A DNA stretch of 33,092 bases from Paludibacter sp. UBA5753 (GTDB taxonomy: Bacteria > Bacteroidota > Bacteroidia > Bacteroidales > Paludibacteraceae), in NCBI GenBank assembly GCA_002427615.1, contig DIFH01000073.1, positions 3,703 to 36,794 of the forward strand, read 5' to 3'. Under the pieces are notes generated by a model. That model made no database searches and had not been told where the DNA came from. It saw only the letters and a list, made by a program, of their open reading frames with translations. Both the position numbers and the translations under genes were made by a program. Below, one piece after another: positions 9,447 through 18,685 of this stretch (position 1 is its first letter; each line of letters starts with the position of its first letter).

Positions 9447-11183
9447 CTAATAACCCGGATTTTGAATTAAATATCCTTTATCCATTTCTCCGGTTGAAAA
9501 AGGATGCCTATACATTTTGCGAATAAATGTTCTGACCTCGAAAACATATGGTTCATACCTACATTCACTAGTGCCATCTATTTTATAGATTTTTATTCCA
9601 TACATATTCCCTCTCATTACTCCCTCTTGCTCACATATCTCCCAACGTTTTACATCATATAATCGATGACCTTCCATACATAATTCCACTGCTCTCTCGT
9701 TTCTTACTCTTTCTCTGAACTGTTCTTTTGTAAGGTTACGGGGAAAAGCAGGCATATTCACCCTGCTGCGTATTTCATCTACTGCATCGTATGCTTCAAC
9801 GGGAGGTGTATCATAATATTCGTTCAGAGCTTCGGCATAATTCAAATAAAATTCCGCCAATCTAAAAATACATCCCCTTGGTTCCACACCGATATTGTCC
9901 CTTCTGCTTATGATATACGGTACCGGCTTATGCATGTATTGCCCGGTAATACATTTTTCATTACCTGTTTGCGACAAGTCCATTGAGAGATTATCTGTTG
10001 AGTTCCAAGGCTGGCCCTGATAGGTTGCCGTTTGTGCAAAGCGAGGATCCAATTCACTGTATTTTTTCATTAAATCGTCACCACCATTCATGTTCCATTC
10101 CTGAGGAGTGCCGTCTTTCTTTTCATATTTCATAACAAAATTAAAAGTCATGCAAAGGCCACCACCGCTACCACCAACCATGCTTGGAATTTGTCCGTTC
10201 CAGGGAAAATATCCCGTACCTACCTTGCCCCTTCCATGATCAGCCAATATTACTTCCTCATTATCCGGATTATCCCAAACATATTGATAGGATACGTCTT
10301 CGCCTTTCGAGTTTTTTTTGTTCTTCACCAAAGTAACGCCCACTCTTGATGCTTCATCAAGGACTTCTTTTGCGGCATTGGCAGCCGATTTCCACCGTTC
10401 TTTATCATAATTGCCTAATGTGATCAAATTGTTGTTTTGACCATAATCGATATAGGGTTTATTTGTATTGAAAGTGGGACTTGCCGCATACAATAATGTT
10501 CTTGATTTCAGACACATCGCAGCTAAATTAGTAAGGCGACCTCTTTCAGCAGTAGTTAACTCATTGGGTTTCGGCAGGAGTTTTATTGCCTCCTCACAGT
10601 CATCCAATATAAATTGAACCACCTCCTGAACTGTATTTCGAGGAATTTTAAGATCTCCTCCAAGCGGTACCCGCTCCCTGAGAACCTGAACCCCTCCGTA
10701 TTTACGAAATAACTCAAAATAATTGAGCGCTCGTATTAAATATCCTTCCCCCTTCACACGTTTTTTAAAAGCATCATCATTAAAAGGAGCATTGTCTATG
10801 CGTTCAATAATCGTATTTGCGCGTCTTATCGCGTTCCAATGTGTTGCAAAACGAAGATCTCCCGTGGTACTTTGACTCATTCCACCGGCATTCCACGGAA
10901 CCTGACACCAGTACCAACCCTGTGTTATTTCAGCTTCATCGGTTGCTGCTCCAGAACCAATATCACTCCAATCCCAACTGTTCCAAAAAGGAAAATCACT
11001 TTTCACACCCACATAGTAAGCGCCTGCTACAAAATAATCTATTTGAAGCGGCGATGAAAATATAGTATCTTCCGTAACATCCGCCCCCGGTGGTTTTTCC
11101 AAATAATTATCACAAGCCGAATTTATTATAAGCATCGTTATGCTTACTAATGCAATAATGCTCTTAAATATATAATTTTTCAT
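9447..11183 (-). CDS. SusD1, RagB/SusD family outer-membrane glycan-binding lipoprotein
   Basis: A 578-aa SusD-family protein whose signal peptide ends in INSAC, giving lipidated Cys24, followed by DNYLEKPPG, a very common SusD start. It shows the family helix YLIRALNYFELFRKYGGVQ at about 150-168 and the C-terminal hallmark RVRNERAVELCMEGHRLYDVKRWEI. The product ends in NPGY after FSTGEMDKGYLIQ. It starts 10 bases after SusC1 and is its lid and glycan-binding partner. Its relation to SusD2 is one of family only; the two sequences diverge through most of their length. Confidence 0.95.
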   Translation of the reverse strand: MKNYIFKSIIALVSITMLIINSACDNYLEKPPGADVTEDTIFSSPLQIDYFVAGAYYVGVKSDFPFWNSWDWSDIGSGAATDEAEITQGWYWCQVPWNAGGMSQSTTGDLRFATHWNAIRRANTIIERIDNAPFNDDAFKKRVKGEGYLIRALNYFELFRKYGGVQVLRERVPLGGDLKIPRNTVQEVVQFILDDCEEAIKLLPKPNELTTAERGRLTNLAAMCLKSRTLLYAASPTFNTNKPYIDYGQNNNLITLGNYDKERWKSAANAAKEVLDEASRVGVTLVKNKKNSKGEDVSYQYVWDNPDNEEVILADHGRGKVGTGYFPWNGQIPSMVGGSGGGLCMTFNFVMKYEKKDGTPQEWNMNGGDDLMKKYSELDPRFAQTATYQGQPWNSTDNLSMDLSQTGNEKCITGQYMHKPVPYIISRRDNIGVEPRGCIFRLAEFYLNYAEALNEYYDTPPVEAYDAVDEIRSRVNMPAFPRNLTKEQFRERVRNERAVELCMEGHRLYDVKRWEICEQEGVMRGNMYGIKIYKIDGTSECRYEPYVFEVRTFIRKMYRHPFSTGEMDKGYLIQNPGY

Positions 11184-11193
11184 TTTTGTTTAT

Positions 11194-14100
11194 TTAAAAA
11201 TTTATGTTAAGTCCAACGTTCATCGTTTTTACTAAAGGATATGGCTCATAATTACCATCATCGTAAGAAGGCACTTCCGGATCTTCACCTGGCCATAGAC
11301 TACTCCAGGTAAGCAAATTATTTCCATTTATATAGATACGCGCCGATTCTATACCGAGACTCTTTAATAATTTCTCTTTTAAAGTATATCCAAGTTCAAC
11401 ATTTTTTACTCGTAAATACGAAGCATCCCTTATCCATAATGTTGAATTCTGGTAATTATGAACCTGTGATCTATCAGATGAAACATGTGGAAATGTAATA
11501 TTCTCTCCATTTTCATATTTTTCCTGACTCCAGCTCCAATCTTTCAGAAAATCAAGTGCAGAACCTCCTTGCTGCCATCCTACGTAGAATTTTTTGGAAG
11601 CCGTTTTTGATACTCTGGCAGCTCCCTGAAACAAAACTGAAAAATCAAAATTTTTAAAATTACCTCCAAATGAGAAACCATAAGATATTTCAGGGAAAGG
11701 ACCATACCCTATGGGTACCATATCATAAGTATTAATTATTCCATCTCCATTTACATCTATATATTTTACATCTCCCGGTTGTAGTTTGTTGTTATTCCAC
11801 ATGGATACTGGACGGTTAGGATCGTTAACTTCTTCCCATGTATTATAGAAACCTTCGTCAATCAGACCGAAATACTGTTGAAACGATTGACCTGTCCGTT
11901 GCATATATGGATAACGCCTTATAACTTCATCCATCTCTAAAATTTTGTTTCTTGCAAAAGTAAAAAGACCTTTTATCCAATAATTAAAAGAACCGGCTTT
12001 ATCATAATAAGAGATTTCTCCATCGAATCCGGAATTTTCCATTTTCCCAAGATTATATGCCGGCAGGTTTGTGCCTACAATTACAGGTACTGTTCCTCTG
12101 TTTGCTAAAATATTGTCTCTTAACTCTTTGAAAACATCAGCGGTAATTTTTATTTTGCTATTCCAAAGATGAACATCCGCTCCTATATTCATCTTTTTAG
12201 CCTTTTCCCACGTTAAATCAGGATTTCCTAAGGTGCCTTCAGAAGCAGTCATATCCCATTTTTTGTAATCAATTCCCACCGTTCCAAAGTAATATGCAAT
12301 ATTGCTTGAAGTTGCATTCGTAATATTTTCACCTGTATAGTATGTGTATGTCGTAGGCAGATACAAGAAACGCTGTCCTCCGATTTTATCATTTCCTACT
12401 TCTCCATAAGAACCTCTTATTTTTACAAAAGTTACAATATCGTTTTTGGGGAAAAATTTTTCTTCACTTAAAACCCACCCTAAAGAGTATGCCGGAAAAA
12501 ATCCAAATCTTTTCCCTTTCGCAAAGTTTTCCGTTCCATTATACCCCATATCAAATTCAGCAAGGTATTTATTTTTATAAGAATATGTGACACGGCTCAC
12601 GAGTCCTGTGTATGCACTTGGAATTTTATATAATAAATTCGGATTATAATCTTTCGTTTGATTATATAAGAGTAAGGCTCCAACAGTATGATCTCCAAAC
12701 TGAGCGTTATAATCTAAACCGGCTTCCAAATAGTTCCTATTCCTTTGGTTTAAAGATTCTGTTATACTATAAGGAGATGGAGTCCCACTAGGTAAATAAC
12801 TGGGTGAACCATCGGGCATTTTTACCGCTTTATAGGTAATTACTTCCTTATAATATCTTGTTTGTTGCCAGTTCCACTGCTGATAAGAGACCAATGCATG
12901 AGCACTTAATCCGTTCAATATGAAACCAAGATCATACGTAGGTTTTACGGACAAATTCAATTGATTTGAATATATCTTATGTGCTCCACTATTAATCATT
13001 AAACGTGTAACCGGATTTCTTGAATAGTTATATCTCCCATCCAAGTTTTCAATCACTTTTCCATCCACAATTCCTGGACCGTTAGTAGGCGGATGTGAAA
13101 ATGCATACGAAAGGATAATACCTGTATCTTCAACAGGGCGATTATTAAACTCCAACTGATCAGAAACATTTAAAGACAAACTAAGCCGACTTGTAACTTT
13201 AAAATCAAAATTTGTCCGAAAGTTATACCTATCGTATGCTACCTGAGCATCATAATCCGGAACAAGATTCGTGTTGTTATACAAGCCACCCTGAGTAAAT
13301 ACTCCTAGAGAAGCAAAGTATTTAACTCTCTCGCTTCCTCCCCGCAAATTTATGTTGTGCTGGTTTTGCAGGCTTTGTTTTTTAAATAATAAGTCAACCC
13401 AATTTGTGTTAGGATAAAATATAGGATCCGAATTATCTTTAAACTTTTGTATTTCTTCGGGCGTAAATATCGGATCGTAATTACCTGTCAAATAGCCATC
13501 GTATTTCCGCGTATTATTATACTGAACCGCCCAATTGTATGCATCCATTGGCACTCTTAAATTAGTAAATGAATTGACGGCAAAGTTAGAAGAAACACTT
13601 AATTTTGGTTTCTCCACCAATCCCCGTTTAGTAGTTATAAGAATTACTCCATTCGCACCTCGGACTCCATAAACCGCTGTTGCCGATGCATCTTTCAATA
13701 TGGCTACATTTTCAATTTCATTCGGGTCAATGTTGTTATAATTTGTAACTTCAACACCATCAACCATTACCAATGGATTTTGTAAATCGCTATCGAAGGA
13801 ACCGGAAAAAGACCCGATACCCCGAATCCTTACAATCGACTGGTCATTACCCGGCTCCCCTGATTTTTGTACCGCAGTCAATCCGGGCATGCGACCAACC
13901 AACGCATTGCTTATGTTTGCTTGTGGTGACTGCATCAGTTCCTTCGTATTAACTGACGAAATGGCACCTGTTACAGATGCTTTCTTTTGCACCCCGTACC
14001 CTATAACAACGACCTCTTCAACAGTATGTGAATCTTCAGTCATTGTAATATAAATATTTTCAAAGGATTTAACTTCATGTACCATCTTCGTATAGCCGAC

Positions 14101-14415
14101 ATAAGAGATTTCCAATATGTCACCGATATTCACATTAATAGAGAACTTTCCATTTATATCTGAAATTGTTCCTTTCGAAGTTGTCTTATTATATATCGTT
14201 GCACCTATAAGAGGTTCATTATGCAAATCAATAACAGTACCTTTAAGAAAACCGTTATTTTTTTCAGGTGTCATTGTATTGGCATGCAAATAAAAACTAT
14301 TTCCTGAAAAAGGAATAATTGTCAACATCAGTAAAAGCGAATAACGCTTTAACAATTTTACGATGTGGAACTCTATGTAAAATTTTTTAATATTAATTTC
14401 TGAATGTGTTTTCAT
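11194..14415 (-). CDS. SusC1, TonB-dependent outer-membrane oligosaccharide porin
   Basis: A 1073-aa full-length SusC/RagA-family transporter. An unusually long basic N-terminus (about 25 residues) precedes the hydrophobic signal segment YSLLLMLTIIPFSG. Residues about 57-131 are the carboxypeptidase-regulatory-like domain (GTVIDLHNEPLIGATI... ISYVGYTK). Then come EEVVVIGYGVQKKASVTGAI, a TonB-box region, and the plug with LMVDGVEV... and AILKDASATAVYGVRGANG at about 240-270. The barrel ends in MNVGLNINF. It imports oligosaccharides with SusD1. The 281-base region upstream contains a structured leader, a 16-codon reading frame and a hairpin, so this gene may be separately regulated at the head of the SusCD block. 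A start at an internal Met closer to the hydrophobic segment is possible. Confidence 0.95.
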   Translation of the reverse strand: MKTHSEINIKKFYIEFHIVKLLKRYSLLLMLTIIPFSGNSFYLHANTMTPEKNNGFLKGTVIDLHNEPLIGATIYNKTTSKGTISDINGKFSINVNIGDILEISYVGYTKMVHEVKSFENIYITMTEDSHTVEEVVVIGYGVQKKASVTGAISSVNTKELMQSPQANISNALVGRMPGLTAVQKSGEPGNDQSIVRIRGIGSFSGSFDSDLQNPLVMVDGVEVTNYNNIDPNEIENVAILKDASATAVYGVRGANGVILITTKRGLVEKPKLSVSSNFAVNSFTNLRVPMDAYNWAVQYNNTRKYDGYLTGNYDPIFTPEEIQKFKDNSDPIFYPNTNWVDLLFKKQSLQNQHNINLRGGSERVKYFASLGVFTQGGLYNNTNLVPDYDAQVAYDRYNFRTNFDFKVTSRLSLSLNVSDQLEFNNRPVEDTGIILSYAFSHPPTNGPGIVDGKVIENLDGRYNYSRNPVTRLMINSGAHKIYSNQLNLSVKPTYDLGFILNGLSAHALVSYQQWNWQQTRYYKEVITYKAVKMPDGSPSYLPSGTPSPYSITESLNQRNRNYLEAGLDYNAQFGDHTVGALLLYNQTKDYNPNLLYKIPSAYTGLVSRVTYSYKNKYLAEFDMGYNGTENFAKGKRFGFFPAYSLGWVLSEEKFFPKNDIVTFVKIRGSYGEVGNDKIGGQRFLYLPTTYTYYTGENITNATSSNIAYYFGTVGIDYKKWDMTASEGTLGNPDLTWEKAKKMNIGADVHLWNSKIKITADVFKELRDNILANRGTVPVIVGTNLPAYNLGKMENSGFDGEISYYDKAGSFNYWIKGLFTFARNKILEMDEVIRRYPYMQRTGQSFQQYFGLIDEGFYNTWEEVNDPNRPVSMWNNNKLQPGDVKYIDVNGDGIINTYDMVPIGYGPFPEISYGFSFGGNFKNFDFSVLFQGAARVSKTASKKFYVGWQQGGSALDFLKDWSWSQEKYENGENITFPHVSSDRSQVHNYQNSTLWIRDASYLRVKNVELGYTLKEKLLKSLGIESARIYINGNNLLTWSSLWPGEDPEVPSYDDGNYEPYPLVKTMNVGLNINF

Positions 14416-14490
14416 TTTTAAAAATTGACATTAGAATTGCTTTTAACTAAAAATAAGGTTAATCTATAAATTTAACCAACCAACTCTCTT

Positions 14491-14508
14491 GATCGGTCGT
14501 TTCCGATC
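14491..14508. promoter_or_regulatory. Hairpin GATCGG/CCGATC in the SusC1 leader
   Basis: Arms gatcgg (14491-14496) and ccgatc (14503-14508) are perfect complements with a 6-base loop. On the minus strand the stem follows the stop of the 16-codon frame by 11 bases and precedes the SusC1 start by 75 bases. There is no U-tract. It is a candidate attenuator or operator. Confidence 0.4.
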
Positions 14509-14519
14509 CGTTTCTATAG

Positions 14520-14570
14520 TCAGCCGTCAAGAAATAAATCTGTTTTTAAAAAGTACTTGTTGTTTTTCAT
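14520..14570 (-). CDS. Possible 16-aa leader peptide or gene remnant upstream of SusC1
   Basis: An ATG at 14570 opens a frame of 16 codons (MKNNKYFLKTDLFLDG) closed by TGA. Its ATG sits at exactly the position where the homologous leader at 1250 starts the GH16 protein, and both frames begin Met-Lys. It is either a leader peptide ahead of a hairpin and SusC1, or what remains of a former gene whose body was lost. There is no further support for translation. Confidence 0.25.
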   Translation of the reverse strand: MKNNKYFLKTDLFLDG

Positions 14571-14663
14571 ACGATAATAATTCTTAAAGGTCGTATGGAA
14601 CTCGCATGTCAGATTATCACTGTCTTTGGTTAATTTCCGCATTCATGCTTGTTTCATTGTAAT
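14568..14663 (-). promoter_or_regulatory. Structured leader, copy 2 (upstream of SusC1)
   Basis: This copy is homologous to 1250-1380. It shares, on the plus strand, acgataataatt, taaaggtcgtat, gaactcgca, gtcag, actgtcttt, aatttccg and atgct-gtttcat in the same order. catacga (14568-14574) and tcgtatg (14591-14597) are perfect 7-bp arms that enclose the ATG of the 16-codon frame. It lies 152 bases before the SusC1 start. No canonical TAnnTTTG box was found in this gap, so I cannot say whether transcription starts here. Confidence 0.55.
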
Positions 14664-14696
14664 TTAATTTTTTAAACTATTTATGGAACAAAAAGC

Positions 14697-16226
14697 CTAT
14701 AATCCTTTGATCTCCGACTTTTTTATTTGTTTATCATAAAAAACTTTTTGTTGTATCTTATCGGAATTATTCGACCCGATATTAATATTAGCTGTATTTT
14801 TCCCTTCTACCGATAAAAAGAGAGGAACACTCTCTGTTGACCTGAAACCGGTTATGGAAACATCAGAACTTTCAATTAATTTTATAATCGGGCTACCTTC
14901 CGCCGGAACACTGACCTGAAAATCATTTAACCATATATTGTGTACATCATCGAAGATAAAAGCAGGGCGTGAATCAATATTTCGTACTCTGCATTGTATG
15001 TTTTCCATAGTCAGGTTTTTAACGTGCCTTACATAAAAGCCATAAGCAGGAAGAACACTCCCAAACATGCGGTTTTCAGGATATTCTTTTTCTTTTTCCA
15101 GAACTATAACAGCTGCATCTTTCTTCTCAGCTCCACCGACATAGCTAAACAAAATATCCCGAATTGTAACATTTTCAATATAATGACCAGGTATTCCGGT
15201 TATGGAGGAAGTTATAAGGCTTTCATTACTGGCAATGATATTAGAAATAACGACATTTTTTAAGGTTCCGGCACCATGACGGTTTCCCAAACGTATGAAT
15301 AAAGGTGTTTGTATGTCCTGCATGGAAATATTGGTTATGGTAACTTGATCCATTATCCCACCATCAACTACTTCAAGCGCAATTCCGGAAATAACCGTAG
15401 TATCTGAAGTAACGCCTCTCAATAGTTTCTTCCAATTACGCATATTGTTTTCGGATGCTTTACGTATTACACAATTACTAATGCTTATATTCTTAAATTT
15501 ATCAAAGGAGCCTGTCCCAAACTTAATTCCATTGCAATTGGACGCTACAATACAATTTGTAACTGTAACATGTTCAACTGCAAATCCTGGAGCATCAGTT
15601 TTAAAGCATATGCCATCATCATCACAATCGATTATACAGTTTGAAATAACAACATTTTTACTGTTAATATCAATCCCATCACAATTATAATTGCCGTGTG
15701 AATAAATTCTGATATTATCTACCTGTACACCGTCGCAATTAGCTAATTTCAATGTCCATGATGCAGAATTATAAAGAAATACATCTTTTACTTTTATGTT
15801 AGTACATTTGTCAAGTAAAATAACATGAGGCCGACGGCCCTTGCCATCCCCGAGTTGAAAATTGGAGTCATTCCCTTGTCCATCAATTCGTCCCAAACCA
15901 TGGATGGAAGCATCTCTAATAGATTCTCCGACTATAATCGCATTACCTTCGTATGCATTGAGATTGGTCACTCCTCGAAGTACGGCACCTGCATGTAAAT
16001 TTAAATGAACGTTAGTCTTTAAAAAAACCGTACTTGTCAGGAAAACTCCCGAAGGAAAATGTACAATTCCCCCACCTGTAGATGCGCATGCATCTATTGC
16101 ATTCTGTATTGCAACTGCATTATTAACTGATTCCGTAGATGCTCTAAAATCCAGAATTGATTTGTCTTCTGCGTATACAGCGGCACAGAGAAAAGATAAT
16201 AAAAAAATAAATACTGTATCTTTCAT
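14697..16226 (-). CDS. GH28-type parallel beta-helix glycoside hydrolase
   Basis: A 509-aa secreted protein with signal peptide MKDTVFIFLLSFLCAAVYA. I chose the Met at 16226 rather than an in-frame Met at 16334, because the signal peptide follows it directly and a hairpin lies in the skipped segment. GH28 enzymes hydrolyse galacturonic-acid-containing pectins and some other glycans by inversion. The fold is clear from NAIDACASTGGGIVHFPSG onward. Catalytic positions match as D183 (NCDGIDI) and D203/D204 (DDDGICFK). The family's third motif, with a conserved His in GHG, is replaced by CNGIKFGT and the RIK motif by FIRLGN, a pattern of the divergent GH28-like group common in Bacteroidota. Polygalacturonase activity is therefore doubtful; a different glycan is likely. 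It lies 131 bases after the GH36 gene and 281 before SusC1. Confidence 0.85.
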   Translation of the reverse strand: MKDTVFIFLLSFLCAAVYAEDKSILDFRASTESVNNAVAIQNAIDACASTGGGIVHFPSGVFLTSTVFLKTNVHLNLHAGAVLRGVTNLNAYEGNAIIVGESIRDASIHGLGRIDGQGNDSNFQLGDGKGRRPHVILLDKCTNIKVKDVFLYNSASWTLKLANCDGVQVDNIRIYSHGNYNCDGIDINSKNVVISNCIIDCDDDGICFKTDAPGFAVEHVTVTNCIVASNCNGIKFGTGSFDKFKNISISNCVIRKASENNMRNWKKLLRGVTSDTTVISGIALEVVDGGIMDQVTITNISMQDIQTPLFIRLGNRHGAGTLKNVVISNIIASNESLITSSITGIPGHYIENVTIRDILFSYVGGAEKKDAAVIVLEKEKEYPENRMFGSVLPAYGFYVRHVKNLTMENIQCRVRNIDSRPAFIFDDVHNIWLNDFQVSVPAEGSPIIKLIESSDVSITGFRSTESVPLFLSVEGKNTANINIGSNNSDKIQQKVFYDKQIKKSEIKGL

Positions 16227-16283
16227 AATTTTACTTGTTAATATATATAATAGAGATTTATCACTTAATGATTTATGAACCAC

Positions 16284-16301
16284 ATTCCGAAAAAACGGAA
16301 T
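16284..16301. repeat. Hairpin attccg/cggaat between GH36 and GH28 genes
   Basis: Arms attccg (16284-16289) and cggaat (16296-16301) flank a six-A loop. It belongs to a set of TTCCG-type hairpins found in other gaps of this locus (3254, 18604; a related one at 14491). Role unknown. Confidence 0.4.
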
Positions 16302-16357
16302 CTTCGATAGGCACAATAGCATCCTCCTTTTCAAATTTATCCACTTGCTTTTTATTT

Positions 16358-18565
16358 TTATTCAACCTCCGTAAGCTGAAAAACAAAACTGTCGAACATT
16401 GAACTGTCATTTATATTGATTCCTATATCCATCAATTCTTCGCCAGTAAAAATCATATTATTACCCCAAAATGAACTTTTCCCATCTATTGTATTTAATT
16501 CCATCAATTTGTATTTTTTCCCCTTATCCAATCCGTTTAATTTAAATTCCAGAAAATGAGTCCTTCCATGAAATTCAAAACTATATGCAAACACAATGGC
16601 TTCTTTCTTGTTTTTTGATATATACATCGATGCAGCCCAACCACCATCGTCATAAGGTGAAATAAGTCTGTATAAATCTCCGAACTGGATTACAGGACGA
16701 ATTTGCTTGTATACTTCAATAGCTTTTTTTGCAAAGACACGTTCATCCCCTACAAGGTCTTTGGGCTGTAATTCCATTCCAAGGTTACCTGACATGGCAA
16801 CATCAAATCTGTATTTTATTGAAGCACACATATTTGTCTGATGATTCGGACTTATTGACACGTGCGCTCCCGTTGCAATAGCTGGAAAGAACATATTTGT
16901 TCCATACTGAATAAAAATGCGGTTAAAAGGATTTGTATTGTCGCTGGGCCAAACCTCGTCATGATATTTTAATGCCCCAAAATCCAACCGCCCACCACCT
17001 GAAGAGCATAACTGAATAGTAATTTCCGGATATTTTTCTCTTACCCTATCATAAACCTTGTATAAACCTTTAATATACTCTACCCAAAAATGTGATTGTT
17101 TATCGGCAGATAGATATTCCGATCCAGGATTATTAATGAACCTGTTCGAATCCCATTTTACATAGGTAATATTCGGAGAAATACTCATTATATTATCGAA
17201 TGTTTCTACCATAAAATCCTGTACCTGAGGATTAGTCAGATCAAGTACGGATTGATTTCTGATTAACATAGCATCTCTGCCTCCGCTTTTTACAATCCAT
17301 TCAGGATGTTTCTCGGCTAATTCACTTTTAGGATTCACCATCTCCAATTCAACCCAGATTCCAAACTTCAACCCTTTTTTATGTGCATAATCCGCTAAAT
17401 CACCGATACCTTTGGGCAGTTTTTTCTTATTTACCTGCCAATCACCCAATCCGCTCTGATCATTATCGCGTGGATATTTATTACCAAACCAACCATCGTC
17501 GAGAACAAACATCTCAATTCCAAAATCTGCAGCATCATCTATCATTCCTTTCATCTTTTTTTCGTCAAAAGTAAAATAGACCCCTTCCCAGCTGTTCAAC
17601 ACAATCGGACGTATTTGGTCTCCATGTGCTAAAGCATACTTCCGACTCCAGTCATGATAGTTCCTTGATATTTGCCCAGACCCATTAGAACTGTATGTCC
17701 AAATCATTTCTGGTGTTTGAAAAAGTCCATTCGGTTCTATTGTAAGAATAGATGCATAAGGATTAATTCCTCCCTGTATGTGCAACATCCCGAATTCGTC
17801 CAACTCAAAGTTCAGTCTATAGTTTCCAGACCAAGCGAGTGATCCGGCGTATACTTCGCCACAATTCTCCTGTAACGGGTTATTCACAGAAAGCATAAAC
17901 GAAGGATTGGAAGACTGTGTCGTAAGAATTCCCTTTCTGGATTCAATCGTTTTTATACCCGAAGTTAATTGCTCTTCTTTCAGCTTCATTTCATCCGCTG
18001 CTCCTCCATAAAAATGAGTTAAATAATAGCTTTGCTTGTGTAACGGGATATAGGCTGATGCAATATTTTCGATTTTTACATTAGCATCCTCATTGTTTCT
18101 CAATTCCAGGTGTTGAGTAATAATATTTTCGTTTTTATATGATCTGAATATCACATTTACCAAAAGAGAATATAATTTATCTTTTAAGCGGATAGTTGTC
18201 TCAGACACATTATCGTCCAGTTTGATTGTTTTATGATCAACATAATAAAGATCAGTAGTAAAAATTCCATCAGAATGAGTAATTTGAAGAACTGGCGACA
18301 AACAATCTCCGGAAGTCGGAACTACTTCAGGAGCAAGTGTACGTTTATCACGTCTGGATTTATATTTTTTATTTTGAAAAGTAGTCAAATTTGTGTTTGA
18401 AATTTTATCTCCAAAATATTGAAATATCACTTTTTTATCATCCGATAAGCTGAAAACCATACTTAAATTGTTAGTTTCCACATATATTATTTCGTTAGAA
18501 CCAGAGTAGGCTCTCAAGGTAAATAAGAAAAAAAACAGAAAAGTAAATAGAACATTCTTTTTCAT
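16358..18565 (-). CDS. GH36 alpha-galactosidase
   Basis: A 735-aa exo-enzyme that releases terminal alpha-linked galactose by retention. The start at 18565 is preferred over an in-frame Met at 18622, because MKKNVLFTFLFFFLFTLRAYS is a proper signal peptide. An N-terminal beta-sandwich (about 20-330) precedes the TIM barrel, whose signatures are all present: VLDDGWFG, GLGDWQVN, GLKFGIWVELEMVNP, RNQSVLDLTNP, then the nucleophile D472 in KWDSNR and the acid/base D542 in WPSDNTNP, with CSSGGGRLDFG between them and NLGMEL near the C-terminus. Pro in the usual WVEPEMV is Leu here. Probably periplasmic. It lies 120 bases after the esterase gene and should trim alpha-galactosyl branches from imported fragments. 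Confidence 0.95.
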   Translation of the reverse strand: MKKNVLFTFLFFFLFTLRAYSGSNEIIYVETNNLSMVFSLSDDKKVIFQYFGDKISNTNLTTFQNKKYKSRRDKRTLAPEVVPTSGDCLSPVLQITHSDGIFTTDLYYVDHKTIKLDDNVSETTIRLKDKLYSLLVNVIFRSYKNENIITQHLELRNNEDANVKIENIASAYIPLHKQSYYLTHFYGGAADEMKLKEEQLTSGIKTIESRKGILTTQSSNPSFMLSVNNPLQENCGEVYAGSLAWSGNYRLNFELDEFGMLHIQGGINPYASILTIEPNGLFQTPEMIWTYSSNGSGQISRNYHDWSRKYALAHGDQIRPIVLNSWEGVYFTFDEKKMKGMIDDAADFGIEMFVLDDGWFGNKYPRDNDQSGLGDWQVNKKKLPKGIGDLADYAHKKGLKFGIWVELEMVNPKSELAEKHPEWIVKSGGRDAMLIRNQSVLDLTNPQVQDFMVETFDNIMSISPNITYVKWDSNRFINNPGSEYLSADKQSHFWVEYIKGLYKVYDRVREKYPEITIQLCSSGGGRLDFGALKYHDEVWPSDNTNPFNRIFIQYGTNMFFPAIATGAHVSISPNHQTNMCASIKYRFDVAMSGNLGMELQPKDLVGDERVFAKKAIEVYKQIRPVIQFGDLYRLISPYDDGGWAASMYISKNKKEAIVFAYSFEFHGRTHFLEFKLNGLDKGKKYKLMELNTIDGKSSFWGNNMIFTGEELMDIGININDSSMFDSFVFQLTEVE

Positions 18566-18603
18566 CTGTTTATTTTTATTTTTTTGATAGTTATTGCATG
18601 AAA

Positions 18604-18619
18604 TTCCGATACATCGGAA
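18604..18619. repeat. Hairpin ttccgat/atcggaa between esterase and GH36 genes
   Basis: Seven-bp perfect arms with a two-base loop lie in the 120-base gap upstream of the GH36 start. The core is identical to that of the inner stem at 3254-3271. The adjoining stretch 18655-18690 loosely resembles the distal end of the structured leader (atgctggtttca), too weak to call a third copy. Confidence 0.45.
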
Positions 18620-18685
18620 CAAGCTTAATGAACATGTTCTTTGGTTTAATCGCTTGTTTTAATGCTGGTTTCACACTGAATAAAT

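Noticed and set aside
16227..16334. N-terminal extension of the GH28 gene to 16334
   Set aside because: The signal peptide starts at the Met at 16226, and the extra 36 codons contain an intergenic-type hairpin.
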